A DNA stretch of 64,000 bases from Antitrichia curtipendula (GCA_951230915.1 OX579638.1:17192696-17256695); one strand, 5' to 3'. Positions 52,714 to 64,000 are shown, counted from the first letter of the stretch. The notes: generated by a model from the letters alone, not told the origin. Made by a program: numbers and translations.

Positions 52714-54167
52714 GAATTAGTTTAGTGTAACCATATCTGAAATTTTGATACCGTTTCATCCTTTGCCTGTGAGATGGGAACTTGCAAGAAAATCGCTGGT
52801 TTCTTTTCAGGAGCGCATTTAGGAGGAGCATGGGTGAGCACCTGGCCCTGATCTATATCAATGATTTAGTTATTTGAATCAGGATGAATTGTCGTATACA
52901 CCTTGGCAATTGATCCCGAATGCCCAATTGTTTTTTATGCCCTTTTCCTGTGCAAGGGATGTTATATTAGAACGAAGCCTGTGAAATTGAGCGTCCCTTG
53001 AGACGCCAGTGGTGAACATGTTCATTTCGTCGTTATCGTGAATATCTGTTTGCGTCGGGTGAATTTTATAGCATTGAAAAGCTGTTCATTTTTATTTCCT
53101 GTATCATTTTCAATTAATTTTGGTTCCATGTGGATTTCATTTTTATTTATTTTACAAGTCACCTTTTTTTATTCAGTTTGATTTCTCTTAACAGATCATT
53201 TTCAATTGGACGTCATGTTGATTTCCGTAGAAACTCATTTTTATTTTATTTTGTTTTCCTCATGTTCAATTCATTTTTATGTCCACTTTGATTTCATTTT
53301 TTATTTTCAATTCCATCTAAATTCGAAGACATGAGATACGTACGCACACAAGCGAGCTGCATACAATCAAGCTATGAAGAATGTGGTGCAAACCTTCACA
53401 AACAATAGAATCTTGACCTCTGTGTAGTGCAGATTTCACTAACAATGGCTTAAGATTAGTACGGTTGTACAAAACTGAAATCTTCAGGTGTCCCAGTAGT
53501 GAAAGAGAAGAAACTTTGTGCATGTGATTTTTAGAAATCGGAAAAATTTCGAACTTAAAGAATGTGGTTAAACAACTTAAAAATTTCCATGACCAAGGTA
53601 ATCACCAAAATGTTTTGGTTATTGGACCAATAGGTGCATTCTTTGTTTCTATAATGAACAATGAAGTCATCCATTAAACGTTTTTAGTCCCCAGCATCCT
53701 TCAAGGGTTAACAATTGCAAGATAATGTACAACAAGATGTCTTAGTTACATTTACCCCTAAAGAACAAAAGATTCCACCATTAATAAGGTCCAATTAAAT
53801 TGAGAAAAATATAATTCAAATGAGGCCATATTTTATGTTACCACAATCAATGAATAACATTGGATGTGTTGGTTAAAACAAACCAAATTGAATAAAAAAT
53901 AAATCCACAAATGATGTAAACTATTCAAAAAGGATGAAAAACACTTGATGCCAAAATCAAACTCCTTGGTCTTGTAGGGGTTCAAGAGGGACACTAAAAT
54001 GTGTTGGGCCACTAATACAAAAGTATTAAAAAGGAAGAATAAGTAAATTTCGGTTGAGTAGGCAAATTTTAATTAACTCTTAAAAGATTGGCCCATGACC
54101 ACTGATTTTAAGCTTCACTACCCATCACTATGTTTGCTACCATTTTGCAATTAGATATGAATGAGAA
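52714..54167. other. 3' flank of the NIPP1-like gene and intergenic DNA
   Basis: The first few hundred bases are probably 3' untranslated region. T-rich low-complexity DNA (TTCATTTTTATTT-like) fills 53090-53310. No other gene is seen. Confidence 0.5.
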
Positions 54168-54577
54168 TTTATATATTTATTTTTCAAAGAATGAAGTCAT
54201 ATATCTTCTACAAGTCAGAAAATTTCCAAATATGAAATGTACTCTAAAATCTGAAATTTCACCATATATATATTATAGTGTATAACATCATGGTATAATT
54301 AAACCAAAGTTACCATATCACTCTTAAATTAGACAATCAACAAACCAAAGTTTGTATTGCTAAAAAATTTCATTTATATATTTATTTTTCAAAGAATGAA
54401 GTCATATATCTTCTACAAGTCAGAAAATTTCCAAATATGAAATGTACTCTAAAATCTGAAATTTCACCATATATATATTATAGTGTATAACATCATGGTA
54501 TAATTAAACCAAAGTTACCATATCACTCTTAAATTAGACAATCAACAAACCAAAGTTTGTATTGCTAAAAAATGTTG
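54168..54577 (+). repeat. Tandem duplication, two copies, period 205 bp
   Basis: The segment starting TTTATATATTTATTTTTCAA at 54168 repeats from 54373 with an offset of 205 bases and is almost identical to about 54570. The lack of divergence indicates a recent event. It is non-coding. Confidence 0.9.
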
Positions 54578-57256
54578 AAATTTTTGAGTTTTTCAAATTT
54601 TTCAATTAGAGTAGAAACTATACTTGATTATCTTCATTCAATAGTTGGTCTCAAATTCAAAAAATATCATTCTTTATAATTAAAATTCACATAAAGAATA
54701 AATAGCAAAAAATGGTCAAAATACACTACTAATAAGGGTGATAAATGGATTAAGCATCTTCAATATATCTTAATGAAAGAATTTGAAATACTATTCATTG
54801 AAAATGTACTCAAGCAATTTGAAAAAAAAAATTGGATGGAAAAACATTTATTTCCATCCTACAAACTTAGGTGTGATCATCCAAAGGACAAAAAACGTCC
54901 ATAACATCCTTTAAGGGTAAAAAGGGAAAAATATAGTTCAATGTACTAAATATAAATCTAAAACCTATCCCATCTATCACATGAAAATCTATCGTTGCAC
55001 ATGCCACTTTTACAATGAAAAATTGTCAATTGAATTGAAATTGTCTTTAACCCCTAAATGCCCAAGGCCTTCTTTGAGCGTCTAGAAATTTGTTTTAAAT
55101 TGAACAAAAAGCCAACATTTTGATATATTGTATTAATTTTTTTTAAATTGTAACTATACAAATTCAAACTAGACATGTTAGAGATCATACAAGAAAAGCA
55201 AACACAACAATATCACTTATGGATTGAAAGATTATATTGTTCAATCATGAGGGTGTTAAAATTGTGAAAGTAATTTGAAGTCTTTCAATCCTCTTTTCAC
55301 GTGTCAAATCTGAAAATTTGGTCACCAAAAAAATATGAGGATAAAGGACCTAACATGCATAACCCCAATAAATTTATGGCTTCTCAAAATCTACTCTATA
55401 ATTTATTTGAATGAATTTCTAATGTGATTTTTTTTCCAAGATTTAGTGTATTTGAGGCTCATTTCCCAGAGCCCTCAACACTATGGAAAGTCAAGATTGC
55501 AATGGACACCCTTGCACATAATCCTGAATAGAAAACTTATAATCAATCATTTTCAAAATCGTATTTTTGATGCTAAAACTAGACTTCAAAAAGAAATTTT
55601 CAAAAATATATATTACTAAAAATAGCAACTTGGTTAGGTTTTATTTAACTTCAAAGTATTGTTGACATCCAACTTTAGTGCCTCGGGCATTTAGGGGTTA
55701 ATGTAACGCTTGAAGTTGGCTTGGGCTTGTTGCAAGGGATGTTGCGTAAGGTAAGTGAGCCCATTGTGGACCAAATAGGAGCAAGCCCACTATGGGCAAT
55801 ATTTTATTAAGGTGGGTGTACCCATTCCCAGCCTGACATCCAATTCTGTCCTTGCGTACCCATGGAGTACATTTTAAAAAGAAAATATATACCATTTGCA
55901 CATGAGGAAGGAATTCTTAAAGGGACGGGCATGGGCACGTCTACCTCAGTGGTGTACATTTCAAAACTTGAATGTACACCACTATTACAATTTTGTCCGC
56001 AATGGGCTCCCTCCCATTCGTGTCTACAAAGGGCTCATTTACTTTATAGAAGGTCTCTTATTAAGCTTCTTCGGAACTGTTTGGGGGAGTAAGTGAACCA
56101 TACTACAGATACTCATTGCAGAATGTTCATTAGCTGAAATTGGAATTTGGATTTGGAAACGTTGACCTCTCACACGTTTTGCATATAACATTCAAACGTG
56201 ATTAATTCTTGATTTTCAGGAGCATTCAACTGCTCTTGCACTCCCTCTTCTTGTTTAGATTTCTATTCACATGTAAACTCTTGTCGGTTTCTATTCCAAT
56301 CCTCACTCAGTTCCACAGGATTGGCTTTCCTCATCGTTAGAACACAAAATCCTCAAGCAAATGCACACTGACACAGTGCTGTGAAACCCGTAACCATCGA
56401 GAAAAAAGACTGTCCACCACATCTGTTAAGTAAATGACAAAACTTCACAGAAGAAGCACTCAATTCCCAAACCTCAAATCTGCACCAGTACGTACGTCCT
56501 GCAGTCCAAGTTTCTAGAGCTCTGTGCACGTGAATGTCACAATCAATTCACAAACTGGGAAACCTGCCGTAAAGAAATGAACAGGACAAGCCAACGAATT
56601 GATGCGGGACAAATTTATAAGAGTTCAGGAATCATACAATATGCTACGAATTCAAATCTCTCCAACACAAAAAGGGAAGAAGCGTAATGTAAAGTCTCCA
56701 TTCCCCAAACAGTAAAGGAGAGGTTGAGGTCCCTTCACTTTGAATTTAGAACCTTGCACCATCTAAAATTTTGCACATTTATTTATTTTTGTTAAGATAC
56801 AAAACAATTGTAATACAATAGATGAAGTTGATTTCACAATGACCACAAATCAAAACCTCTCCTGTATGGGCAATGGAGCCTCTATTGTAGTATATGGTTT
56901 ACTGGAGCCTCAATTTGCTAGGAGCCTAGGTATTCAAAGCTCGAAAACACAAAATAGGGAAGAAGTCTAATGTTAAATCCCCATTCGCCAAACACTAATG
57001 GAGAGGTTCTATTCACTCTAAACCTTTTTCCTACACCAATCTAGAAACTTGCACCATCTAAAATTCTGCACATTTATTTTGTGTCACGCTCCAAAACATT
57101 TGCAAAACAAATGTCAATAGATGAAGTATTTTCACAATTAGCACAAATCGAAGTTCCCCTGTATGGTCCATGGAGTCTCTAATGTACTGTAAATATCAAT
57201 GGAGCCAGGTCCACCTTACTTAATCAGAATGGCCTTGCCTTGAGAATCTCAACCCA
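54578..57256. other. Intergenic DNA, no gene seen
   Basis: AT-rich to about 55690, then more balanced. Short frames at 55862-56092 and 55698-55901 lack domains. Two similar segments at about 56690-56830 and 56955-57140 (AAAATAGGGAAGAAG / AAAAGGGAAGAAG, CTAAAATT(T/C)TG(C)ACATTTATTT, and so on) form a degenerate tandem duplication of about 275 bp downstream of the membrane-protein gene. Confidence 0.5.
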
Positions 57257-57754
57257 TTACACCTTCGGAGGCACACCATCTTCCACGACCTTTGACTTCT
57301 CCAACTCCTCCATATCCTCCCCACCCGCCGTCTTGTGCGTAAATCTCCTCGTGAGCGTGCGCTTGACGCCCGGTTTCAACCGCCGCTTAAACAAATCGCG
57401 CACCCTCCACTTGGGATCCTGCTTCTTCTTCTCCGTGATCAGCAAGTACACCACGAACATAAGAACGAGCGCGACGATTATCGCCACGGTGATCACGGTT
57501 CCCATAAACGTCGGCTGACCCGCTTTCCACTTGGTCTTCTTGGCCTTCGAAGCTTTCTTCAGAGATCTCCGGTGGTTAAGCACCAAATCAGGCACCAAGA
57601 TCCTCGAGCTTGCCTGGAGTACCAGTACACTGGGAACCACTAGTTGTTTCGTAGCGTCGACATTCGAAAGCGCGAAGCTCGGTGGCGTCTGTGCAAGTGC
57701 CAGAGAGAGCACCAGCACTGCAATCGCTGCAACCGCAGTCCTCATGGTGTCCAA
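57257..57754 (-). CDS. Small secreted/single-pass membrane protein of unknown function
   Basis: An intact single-exon frame of 165 residues starts at ATG 57754; an internal Met at residue 4 is an alternative start. Residues 1-29 form a classical signal peptide (MRTAVAAIAVLVLSLALA core, likely cleavage around ALS at 28-30). A non-cytosolic part (30-83) ends in a basic stretch, HRRSLKKASKAKKTKWK. A strong transmembrane helix follows at about 84-107 (TVITVAIIVALVLMFVVYLL), then a basic tail with RDLFKRRLKPGVKRTLTRR and an acidic C terminus. This fits a type I membrane protein with a positively charged cytosolic tail. I do not recognise the family. GC-rich codon use like the ARF1 exons, plus a TATA box upstream, support a real gene. 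Confidence 0.75.
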   Translation of the reverse strand: MDTMRTAVAAIAVLVLSLALAQTPPSFALSNVDATKQLVVPSVLVLQASSRILVPDLVLNHRRSLKKASKAKKTKWKAGQPTFMGTVITVAIIVALVLMFVVYLLITEKKKQDPKWRVRDLFKRRLKPGVKRTLTRRFTHKTAGGEDMEELEKSKVVEDGVPPKV

Positions 57755-57768
57755 GAAACGTCGTCTGT

Positions 57769-57862
57769 CAACAAGCTACAATAATGCAAGCTACAATGCA
57801 AGCTACAATGCAAGCAATGCAAGCTACAATGCAAGCTACAATGCAAGCAATGCAAGCTACAA
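57769..57862. repeat. 12-bp minisatellite in the 5' leader of the membrane-protein gene
   Basis: About six or seven copies of GCAAGCTACAAT are mixed with shorter GCAAGCAAT units. It lies between the start codon (57754) and the putative TATA box, so it would be transcribed as part of the 5' untranslated region. Confidence 0.85.
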
Positions 57863-58111
57863 TAGTACAAAGAGACGGAGACCGAGACTGTCACTCAGTT
57901 GATAGTGTCGCCGGAATCTGGTGCCCGATCTGGCGGTTTACATCATTGTGGGTGCTACGAAAACTGGCGGTTTGAGGATGCAAAGAAAGTGGTGCTAAAT
58001 GGGTGTTTGCATCTCTGCAGATGGAGAAGGTGATGGAGGTGTTTGAGTATTTGGGATTTAGAGGTCCGAGAAAAGCGGAATGCAAGTTGAAGCGAATGCG
58101 AGCGCGATCAG

Positions 58112-58118
58112 CTATATA
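58112..58118 (-). promoter_or_regulatory. Putative TATA box of the membrane-protein gene
   Basis: TATATAG on the minus strand lies in a GC-rich setting (GCGCGATC before it, CTGATCGCGC after it), about 360 bases upstream of the start codon. Transcription would then begin near 58085. No other TATA-like motif is better placed. Confidence 0.5.
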
Positions 58119-58199
58119 GATCGCGCGCGTCGTAGTCTGCTGAAGCCGGATTGGCGGCCGGCTGTTGATTTTCAGGTTTGAAACTTTCTGGTGGGACAA

Positions 58200-59470
58200 A
58201 TTCCACGTGATTCCACATCACGTTTTTCTTTGAATTCTATCCACGGGAGTGCAAAACGTCCAAAGGCAGCGCGGATTGTCAGTGGAGTAGGGCAAGCTAC
58301 CGGTAGTTCAGATGCTCACAGGCACTGTTTGTCATGTGTTCACTGGAAAGGCGGATGCGTACCAGTACCAACGGGTACAGTACGAAGTGGAAAAAGAAGT
58401 CACAAAAGGAAGTATATGTCAATCAATCAGTTATCTTAGACTCAATTGCTACGTTGTGTAGAGTCCCACCGTTCTTGTCCTTCATAAGAAGGCTTTGTAC
58501 TTGTATTCAATAATCATTAACATAACATACTTCTTCAACTTCCACAGGAAGCGTTTTCTAAATTCCTTGCAAGCATTCTACTGTAAATCCCCTCCAAGGA
58601 AACATAGAAATGTCGTTACAAATTGTTGTTCACACGGAATGTGACTCTTACAGGGAAATGTGAGACAGGGAATTTTAAGGGAATTTTAAGGAGAAAATCT
58701 GTGCATTTTTGAATGTTATGCGAAGATGTCCCCACCTCAAAATCAACTCAATTTTTAAAATTAAATATTCTAGAGTATAGATTTAGACCTCTAAAATATA
58801 ATTTTAATGTAGATTTTAGTTTGCATAATCAATACAATTTGTAGATTTTAGAAACTGAAATATGAAGGGTATGTAGATTTTAAATTTCTAATCTTACTAA
58901 TTTGTACATTTCAAAATTGTTAGTATAGACCAATTTCTAGATTTCAGAATATTAATTAAATTTATGTAGATTTCATTTGTTTGAACAATTTACAATTTCA
59001 TGTATTAATTGTAAAATTTCTAAGATTCTAAAATGTACCAACTGTAAATATGTTAGATTTCTATGAAATGAATACATTGTCTTCAATGCTGACAACTTAC
59101 AATTCTTATGTGACCAACTTCACGGTACGCTTGACAATCAATATGGAACAATTTGCATCTCCTTAAATCTACCAAATATTAGGTGGAAACAACGTTAAAA
59201 TGTAAGATGCGTCAATGTTGCAAAATCTACTAATTTAGGTTGCACATCGGAGATATAGGGGAAATTTATGAAAATCCTTGCAAAGAAAATCCACAATTTT
59301 CTTTTGCATAGAAATTCTTTGAAAGATCCCTCCATGATGACATTAGAGCAAAGGGAAACATAGAAACTAGAAAAAACTTGCAGTAAAACACTATAGTATC
59401 TCCAAAACAGTCGCAGGGAATTCAAAAAGAGTCTGATGTGTTCTTGTCGTCTTGCATTCTACACACAACA
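58200..59470. other. Intergenic DNA ending in the presumed 5' LTR of the copia element
   Basis: The last bases before the primer site are ...CACACAACA, a normal CA end of an LTR. The left LTR boundary could not be set because the 3' LTR partner lies outside the window or is lost. AT-rich DNA fills 58730-59470. Confidence 0.4.
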
Positions 59471-59482
59471 TGGTATCAGAGC
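59471..59482 (+). promoter_or_regulatory. Primer-binding site of the copia element
   Basis: TGGTATCAGAGC is the standard plant copia primer site, complementary to the 3' end of initiator tRNA-Met. It sets the orientation (plus) and the 5' LTR end (about 59470). Confidence 0.9.
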
Positions 59483-59504
59483 AGATTGAATTAATTTAAG
59501 AATC

Positions 59505-60191
59505 ATGTGCTTCACTGAAACGCCCAGAGTCAAACTTCAATCTAGTAAAGATGTATTTGAAATACTGGTCGTAGAGGAAGAGGAAGTGCAACCTAAAATT
59601 GAAAATGAGTTTTGCATTTCAGACAAATTCTTTCAATTCTCTCTTCAAGACGGATTCTTTCAAATTCCTAAAACCACATTACAGGAACTTGAAGAATTCA
59701 AAGACAAACAACCTTATGAGCCTAGAAAATATGAAATATTCTATGCGGAATTCTTAATGTACCTTCAGGCAATAGCAATGCAATAATTCAATTTGGACAA
59801 TTTGATGCACCTGGACAATTTGACGAGATGAACCTATAATTCTTTACTGACAAGTGGTCTGTATCTAATGTTTATTAGAGTAAACCTAGAGAACAGAGTT
59901 GACCACTCTAGTGCAGATGTTTTTAATCTCTTTATTATTGAAGACGAACGATAAAAAGTTAAAAATAATTTAAGATTTATAAATGGCTTTTTCCAACTTC
60001 CTATTGCTTTAGAGGAGCCATCTCTTTTCAAAGAACTCGTAGAGGAACTGCAATCGATCGAGCAACCATCCGAATTAGAAATCGTTCCATATAGCATTAT
60101 CAATGCTCTTGCCAGTCATCTCAAATCCTTAGCTCATTTTGTTGAGCTACAACCTCAAGTTTTTTTTCATCACCAAAGATTTTTAAAATAG
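59505..60191 (+). pseudogene. Leader reading frame between primer site and gag, with internal duplication
   Basis: One frame runs from 59505 to the TAG at 60189-60191 with three internal stops (59784, about 59832 and 59952), encoding about 228 residues. The two halves look related: KDVFEILVVEEEE...DGFFQIP in the first, ADVFNLFIIEDER...NGFFQLP in the second, each followed by an acidic Leu-rich stretch. I know no domain with this sequence. It ends only a few bases before the gag ATG (60196) and lies in a different phase. It may be an extra protein gene of this copia lineage, now decayed. Alternatively it is an old captured sequence. Confidence 0.5.
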
Positions 60192-60195
60192 TATC

Positions 60196-60583
60196 ATGGC
60201 CTCGTCCATGTTAAGCTCAACAAACCGAGCCTACTTGATTCCACCTCTAAGCGTAGATAATTATGCATCTTAGAGTATGAAACTTGAATTATTGCTAATC
60301 CGCTCTGAAATATAAGGCGTCGTAGATGGCAGCAATGTAGCTCTTGCCGCAAGTGATGTAGTAGGCTTGACAACTTGAAAACTACGTGATGCCAAAGCTC
60401 GATCGGAACTTTTGCTCCACTGCAATGAAAAGCAACTACTTTCTTTACGCTCTCTCACAACCTCTAAGCAGTTTTGGGATCGTTTAAAACAAATTTACGA
60501 GAAATCTAACAAAGCGTCACAAGTAAATTTGCATAAGCAACTCTACCACTTGACTATGTCTGATTCCAACAATACCATGTCCT
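60196..60583 (+). pseudogene. Copia Gag, 5' part
   Basis: ATG at 60196 opens a frame with three stops containing NYAS(stop)SMKLELLLIRSE, LRDAKARSELLLHCNE, TTSKQFWDRLKQIYEKSN and NLHKQLYHLTM. This is the usual pattern of the N-terminal capsid region of plant copia Gag (UBN2-type). The stop at 60271-60273 replaces the conserved Trp. A hAT-type MITE interrupts it after 60583; the frame resumes at 61370 in protease-like sequence, so the rest of Gag including the zinc knuckle is missing. Confidence 0.8.
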
Positions 60584-61361
60584 CTCGGGGAGGTCACTTC
60601 CCCTTATGTTTTGTAACCACGTGCGTTAACCACCTATTTGTTTGGAGGCTATTTACTTAGTAATCATGATTTTAAAGGACCCTTTTAGTAGAAAAAAAGC
60701 TACTTGGTCTTAATTTTAAGCACCCTATAGGTAATTATAAATGAAAATCTAACTTAATTTTTGGCATGCTATAGTATTTATAAACTTTAGGAATTTTGTT
60801 TTGTTTGATAATGAAGGATTTTTAGATGAATGTTGGGCATAAAAATATGCAACATACATAAAAAATTAGGATCAAACTTAACCCTTAACTTTCTGAACGA
60901 CCAGAATGTGGTCAATTTGTTTTTTGAACTGCTTTTTTTATTATTAAAAATATTTAAATGAAGTTGCACTTGAAGTGATGCTTTGAAGAATCAAGTTGGC
61001 CATCTTTATATGCGGTTAGAAGGCATCTTTGATGATTCATTTTTAACACATCTTCTTGTATAAAGCATTAAATAGTTAAAACATAATATTTTTCATTCAT
61101 CCTTTAGAAGGAGTAAGGATTATATTCATCCTAAAATTAATTTCTTTTCTTCTATGATGTTATTCACACTAATTTATACCTACTTTTTTTTTAAATCAAA
61201 AGATTTTTCAATACCCTATTTTATAAATAGGGTAGTTTCAAGAAATAAATCTAGGCTAAAATAGATCTACATCATTTATAAATTTTTGCTCCAATGAATA
61301 AAATTCACCCTATAGTTTAACTCACGTGGTTTTCTACTTTTCGCAGAGTGACCTCCCCGAG
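60584..61361. mobile_element. hAT-type MITE inserted in the copia gag
   Basis: Terminal repeats CTCGGGGAGGTCACT and its inverse bound 778 bp. A perfect 8-bp target duplication, CATGTCCT, flanks it (60576-60583 and 61362-61369), the hallmark of hAT elements. The inner parts of the ends share AACCACGTG(C/A)GTTAA. The interior is AT-rich with no long frame, so it is non-autonomous. It is younger than the copia insertion it sits in. Confidence 0.92.
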
Positions 61362-61369
61362 CATGTCCT

Positions 61370-63423
61370 TCTTGGAGACGTAGGAATCGCTTCTTCACGA
61401 AACTCCAAGAATTATACTTTTGGATAACAATTGCTCGTACAATGCTCTTGGCTATGGTTCTATACTTTTAAAAGTACTGACTAGATAAAGTCTATTAATT
61501 CTCGATGTTTTATATATCCCTGGCCTTGCCAAGAACTTACTTTCTATCAATCAAATATGACTACAGAAAATATAGTTACTACATTTACTCAGACTCAATG
61601 TTTTATTAAAACAAAGTCACCTGACTCAACTAAGCAAATGATATTTCAAATTCCAAAAGAAAGCAATTTATTTTCATTCAGCACTGGTATCCCACCTTCA
61701 AAAACTAATTATATATCTATATCTTTGTCTAAATCTAACTCAGAAATACTTAAGTGGCACTATTGATTAGGCCATCTTAATCTACATTCCATTAATCTTA
61801 TGCAAAGTCATAACATGGTTAATGGACTTCTTCCATTAAAAACCACTCTCTCTCTGTAAGGGCTGTGTGTTTGGTAAACAGACTCAAAGTTCTTATCCAA
61901 CAGCTCCTCCTACAAGAGCCATTGTATCATTGGCTTTTATCCACACGGATTTGTATGGCCCTATGAGCACACCGTCATTAGATGGCGCTCTTTATTTCCT
62001 CTTATTCATTGACAATTACTCCCGGTTTACTCATGTATATTTTTTAAATAAGAAATCTTCTACTTTGTCTTACTTCCAAACTTATAAAACATTAGTAGAA
62101 AATCAACATGACAAACATAAGATACTTATTCTCCGCTCGGATAACGGTGGCAAATTCACATCCAATAACTTTACAAAATTTTGCCAAGACCGTTGACCTC
62201 ACAGCCTTCATTCTCATCCCATCAACGCTCTCATTTCCGCCAAGCCCAATCTAGTTCACCTCCTCTAGTTAGGACCTTTGCATGTTCCAATAAAGGACAA
62301 ATACAAACTCCAAGGTTTTATGATACGAACCTGTATAGTTTTGGCTTCTTAGTTGAACTTGCTGAACCTCTTATAGTCACTAAAGCCCTTTCCAGTGATC
62401 ACTCTAAAGACTGGAAATACGCTATGGATAACCAATACAATTCTTTGATTAACAATAGAACTTGGGATCTTATTGATCCGCCACCAAATGGATCCATCAT
62501 TAGTACCAAATGGATCTTTCGTTGAAAATACAACTTTGACGGATCTTTATTGTATTTTAAGGCAAGATTTGTATCTTGTAGCTTCTCTCAACAAGAAGGA
62601 ATTGATTTCACTAAAACTTTTTCTCTTGTTATTAGGATAACGTCACTTTGACTTCTTTTAGCAGTGGCCACTGTATATAACTATCACATCCACCAAATGG
62701 ATGTGATTACAACTTTTTAAAATGGAATCTTATGTGAAAAAATTTATATTATGCAACCTGAGGGCTACATTAAACCTTGAACTGCACATCAAGTATGCTG
62801 ACTGCTAAAATCCCTCTACAGTCTAAAGTAAGCACCTTGTGTTTGGTACAAAACTTTTGATACATTCTTATTGCGTCAAAACTTCTTTAAATGTGCCTCG
62901 GATCCAAACATTTATATTAAATGTTCCCATACTTCTATTCTACTCTAGGGTCTTTATATTGATGATCTAGTTACCATCTCCAATAATTTTCAGTTTTTGA
63001 CAACTACAAAAGTAATATTTACTCAACGATTTTCCATAATAGATAACAATAAGATTGGCTATATCCTTGGTATTTAGATTTGACGAGATCGCTTACATAA
63101 AACATTACTATTATCACAAGAAAAATATATCAATGATCTCTTAACTAAATTTAATATGGCAACTTCCCATTCTGTTGCCATGCCTCTCAAAGCTGGTATT
63201 CAATACTCACACCACCAACTTGACAATCTTACCTCTCATGAATAGCACCTTATGGATAAGATCCTGTGCAAACAAGCCATCGGAAGTCTCCAATATCTTG
63301 TTATGTGCACTCGTTGGGATTTAGCATTCTCCATAAATCATTTGGCCCAATTTATGTAGGACCCAACTCCAGTCCATTGGTTTGGAGTCAAATATATATT
63401 TTGGTATCTGTGTGGAACTTCAA
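61370..63423 (+). pseudogene. Copia Pol remnant (protease end, integrase, reverse transcriptase)
   Basis: In order: LDVLYIPGLAKNLLSINQ (protease C-terminal region, about 61500-61555). Then HY(stop)LGHLNLHSI (pre-integrase, 61757) and GCVFGKQ. The integrase core (61867-62196) has FIHTDLYGPM and LRSDNGGKFTS, giving the first two catalytic Asp; the Glu part is deleted. Reverse transcriptase runs from KDWKYAMDNQYNSL through TWDLIDPPPNG, TKWIFR, LYIDDL (YIDD at 62955-62966) to DLAFSINHLAQFM and PVHWFGVKYI near 63400. Many in-frame stops and the deletion make it dead. RNase H and the 3' LTR are missing because unrelated repeat DNA starts at about 63430. Confidence 0.9.
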
Positions 63424-63429
63424 AGTAAG

Positions 63430-64000
63430 GACGGGGAATGCTGGGGAGCAAGCGTAGAGCGGCAAGCAGCGAGCAGGAAGCGGGGATTGGTGAGCGGGGA
63501 GCTGAAATATTAGAAGGAAAACAAAAAAAGTGGCAAAAAATTGAAAGAAAAGTGGATGAAAGTTGACGGAAAAATGGATGTAATTTCAGAAAAATTCCTG
63601 AAATTCAATGGAAGAAATGAAAGAAAGTTGTTGGAATAAATGGATGAAAGAAATTAGAGGAATAAGATGAAAATTATTGATGAAAGTGGATGAAAAATAT
63701 GGATGAAAGTGGATGAAAAATATGGATGAAAGTGGATGAAAAATACGGATGATACTGGATGAAAAATACGGATTTAGGGTGTAGGGTTTATACGGATGAT
63801 AGTGGATGAAAAATATGGATGATAGTGGATGAAAAATATAGATGGAAGTGGATGAAAAATAGGGATGGGAGTGGATGAAAAATTCGGTTGACAATGGATG
63901 AAAAATTGTGGATGGATTATAATTTAATTGTTGCAAGAGTACTTTTCGCCATTACAATTGTTGGACCTCTCATTTGCAGTTTCCCAGTTTGCAAGAAAGA
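63430..64000 (+). repeat. Dispersed repeat with TGGATGAAA minisatellite (plus copy)
   Basis: A GC-rich head (GGGGAGCAAGCGTAGAGCGG and GGATTGGTGAGCGGGGAG) is followed from about 63600 to 63910 by units of about 22-23 bp, GTGGATGAAAAATA(T/C)GGATGAA-like. The same head and motif occur inverted at 31636-32045. Its arrival may have removed the 3' end of the copia element. The minus-strand frame 63586-63936 is repeat-derived. Confidence 0.75.

Noticed and set aside
57335..57902. Plus-strand frames opposite the membrane-protein gene
   Set aside because: Shadows of the minus-strand gene and of the 12-bp repeat array (Ala/Ser/Tyr/Asn runs).
63586..63936. Ser/His/Phe-rich frame on the minus strand
   Set aside because: A translation of the TGGATGAAA minisatellite, not a gene.

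Overview
The window is nuclear DNA of a land plant or close streptophyte relative. The evidence is spliced genes with GT-AG introns, an ARF1 GTPase, a plant-type NIPP1/FHA protein, a Ty1-copia element primed by initiator tRNA-Met, a Ty3-gypsy remnant and many MITE-like elements. Several decayed element proteins resemble hypothetical proteins I remember from charophytes and seed-free plants, so a non-flowering lineage is plausible but not proven. About 90% of the window is AT-rich, low-gene-density DNA filled with old elements. There are no bacterial features, rRNA genes or CRISPR arrays, and I recognised no tRNA gene.

Layout. 1-5.1 kb: AT-rich DNA with a long-terminal-inverted-repeat element and a nested MITE. 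5.5-6.2 kb: a Harbinger-type MITE beside the first ARF1 gene (6885-8760, +). 9.5-19 kb: AT-rich DNA with a second MITE copy and the decayed minus-strand remains of a MULE-like transposase (13.3-17.1 kb). 19.1-23.9 kb: tandem repeats and a GC-richer block. 24.6-30.1 kb: a decayed multi-exon gene with a ParB-like DGNxR motif and a DNA amino-methyltransferase-like end, broken by two MITEs. 31,364-31,563: assembly gap. 35.8-38.9 kb: the second ARF1 gene in inverted orientation (38383-36526, -). 39.6-47 kb: retroelement debris. 48.5 kb: third MITE copy. 50.8-52.7 kb: NIPP1-like gene. 57.3-57.8 kb: small secreted/membrane protein gene (-). 59.5-63.4 kb: decayed copia element with a hAT-type MITE inside it. 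63.4-64 kb: a dispersed minisatellite-bearing repeat.

Genes that look intact: two ARF1 paralogues, one NIPP1 homologue and one unknown single-pass membrane protein. They are housekeeping-type single genes with no shared pathway. ARF1 acts in COPI vesicle budding at the Golgi and NIPP1 regulates nuclear PP1 and splicing.

The strongest signals are: (i) the ARF1 inverted pair, where about 2.12 kb including introns and 3' flank is collinear without a single net indel while the 5' part has clearly diverged, suggesting gene conversion or an assembly effect; (ii) the ParB-like plus methyltransferase-like decayed gene; (iii) an extra, internally duplicated reading frame between primer site and gag in the copia element; (iv) a set of MITEs, several with clean terminal repeats and target-site duplications.
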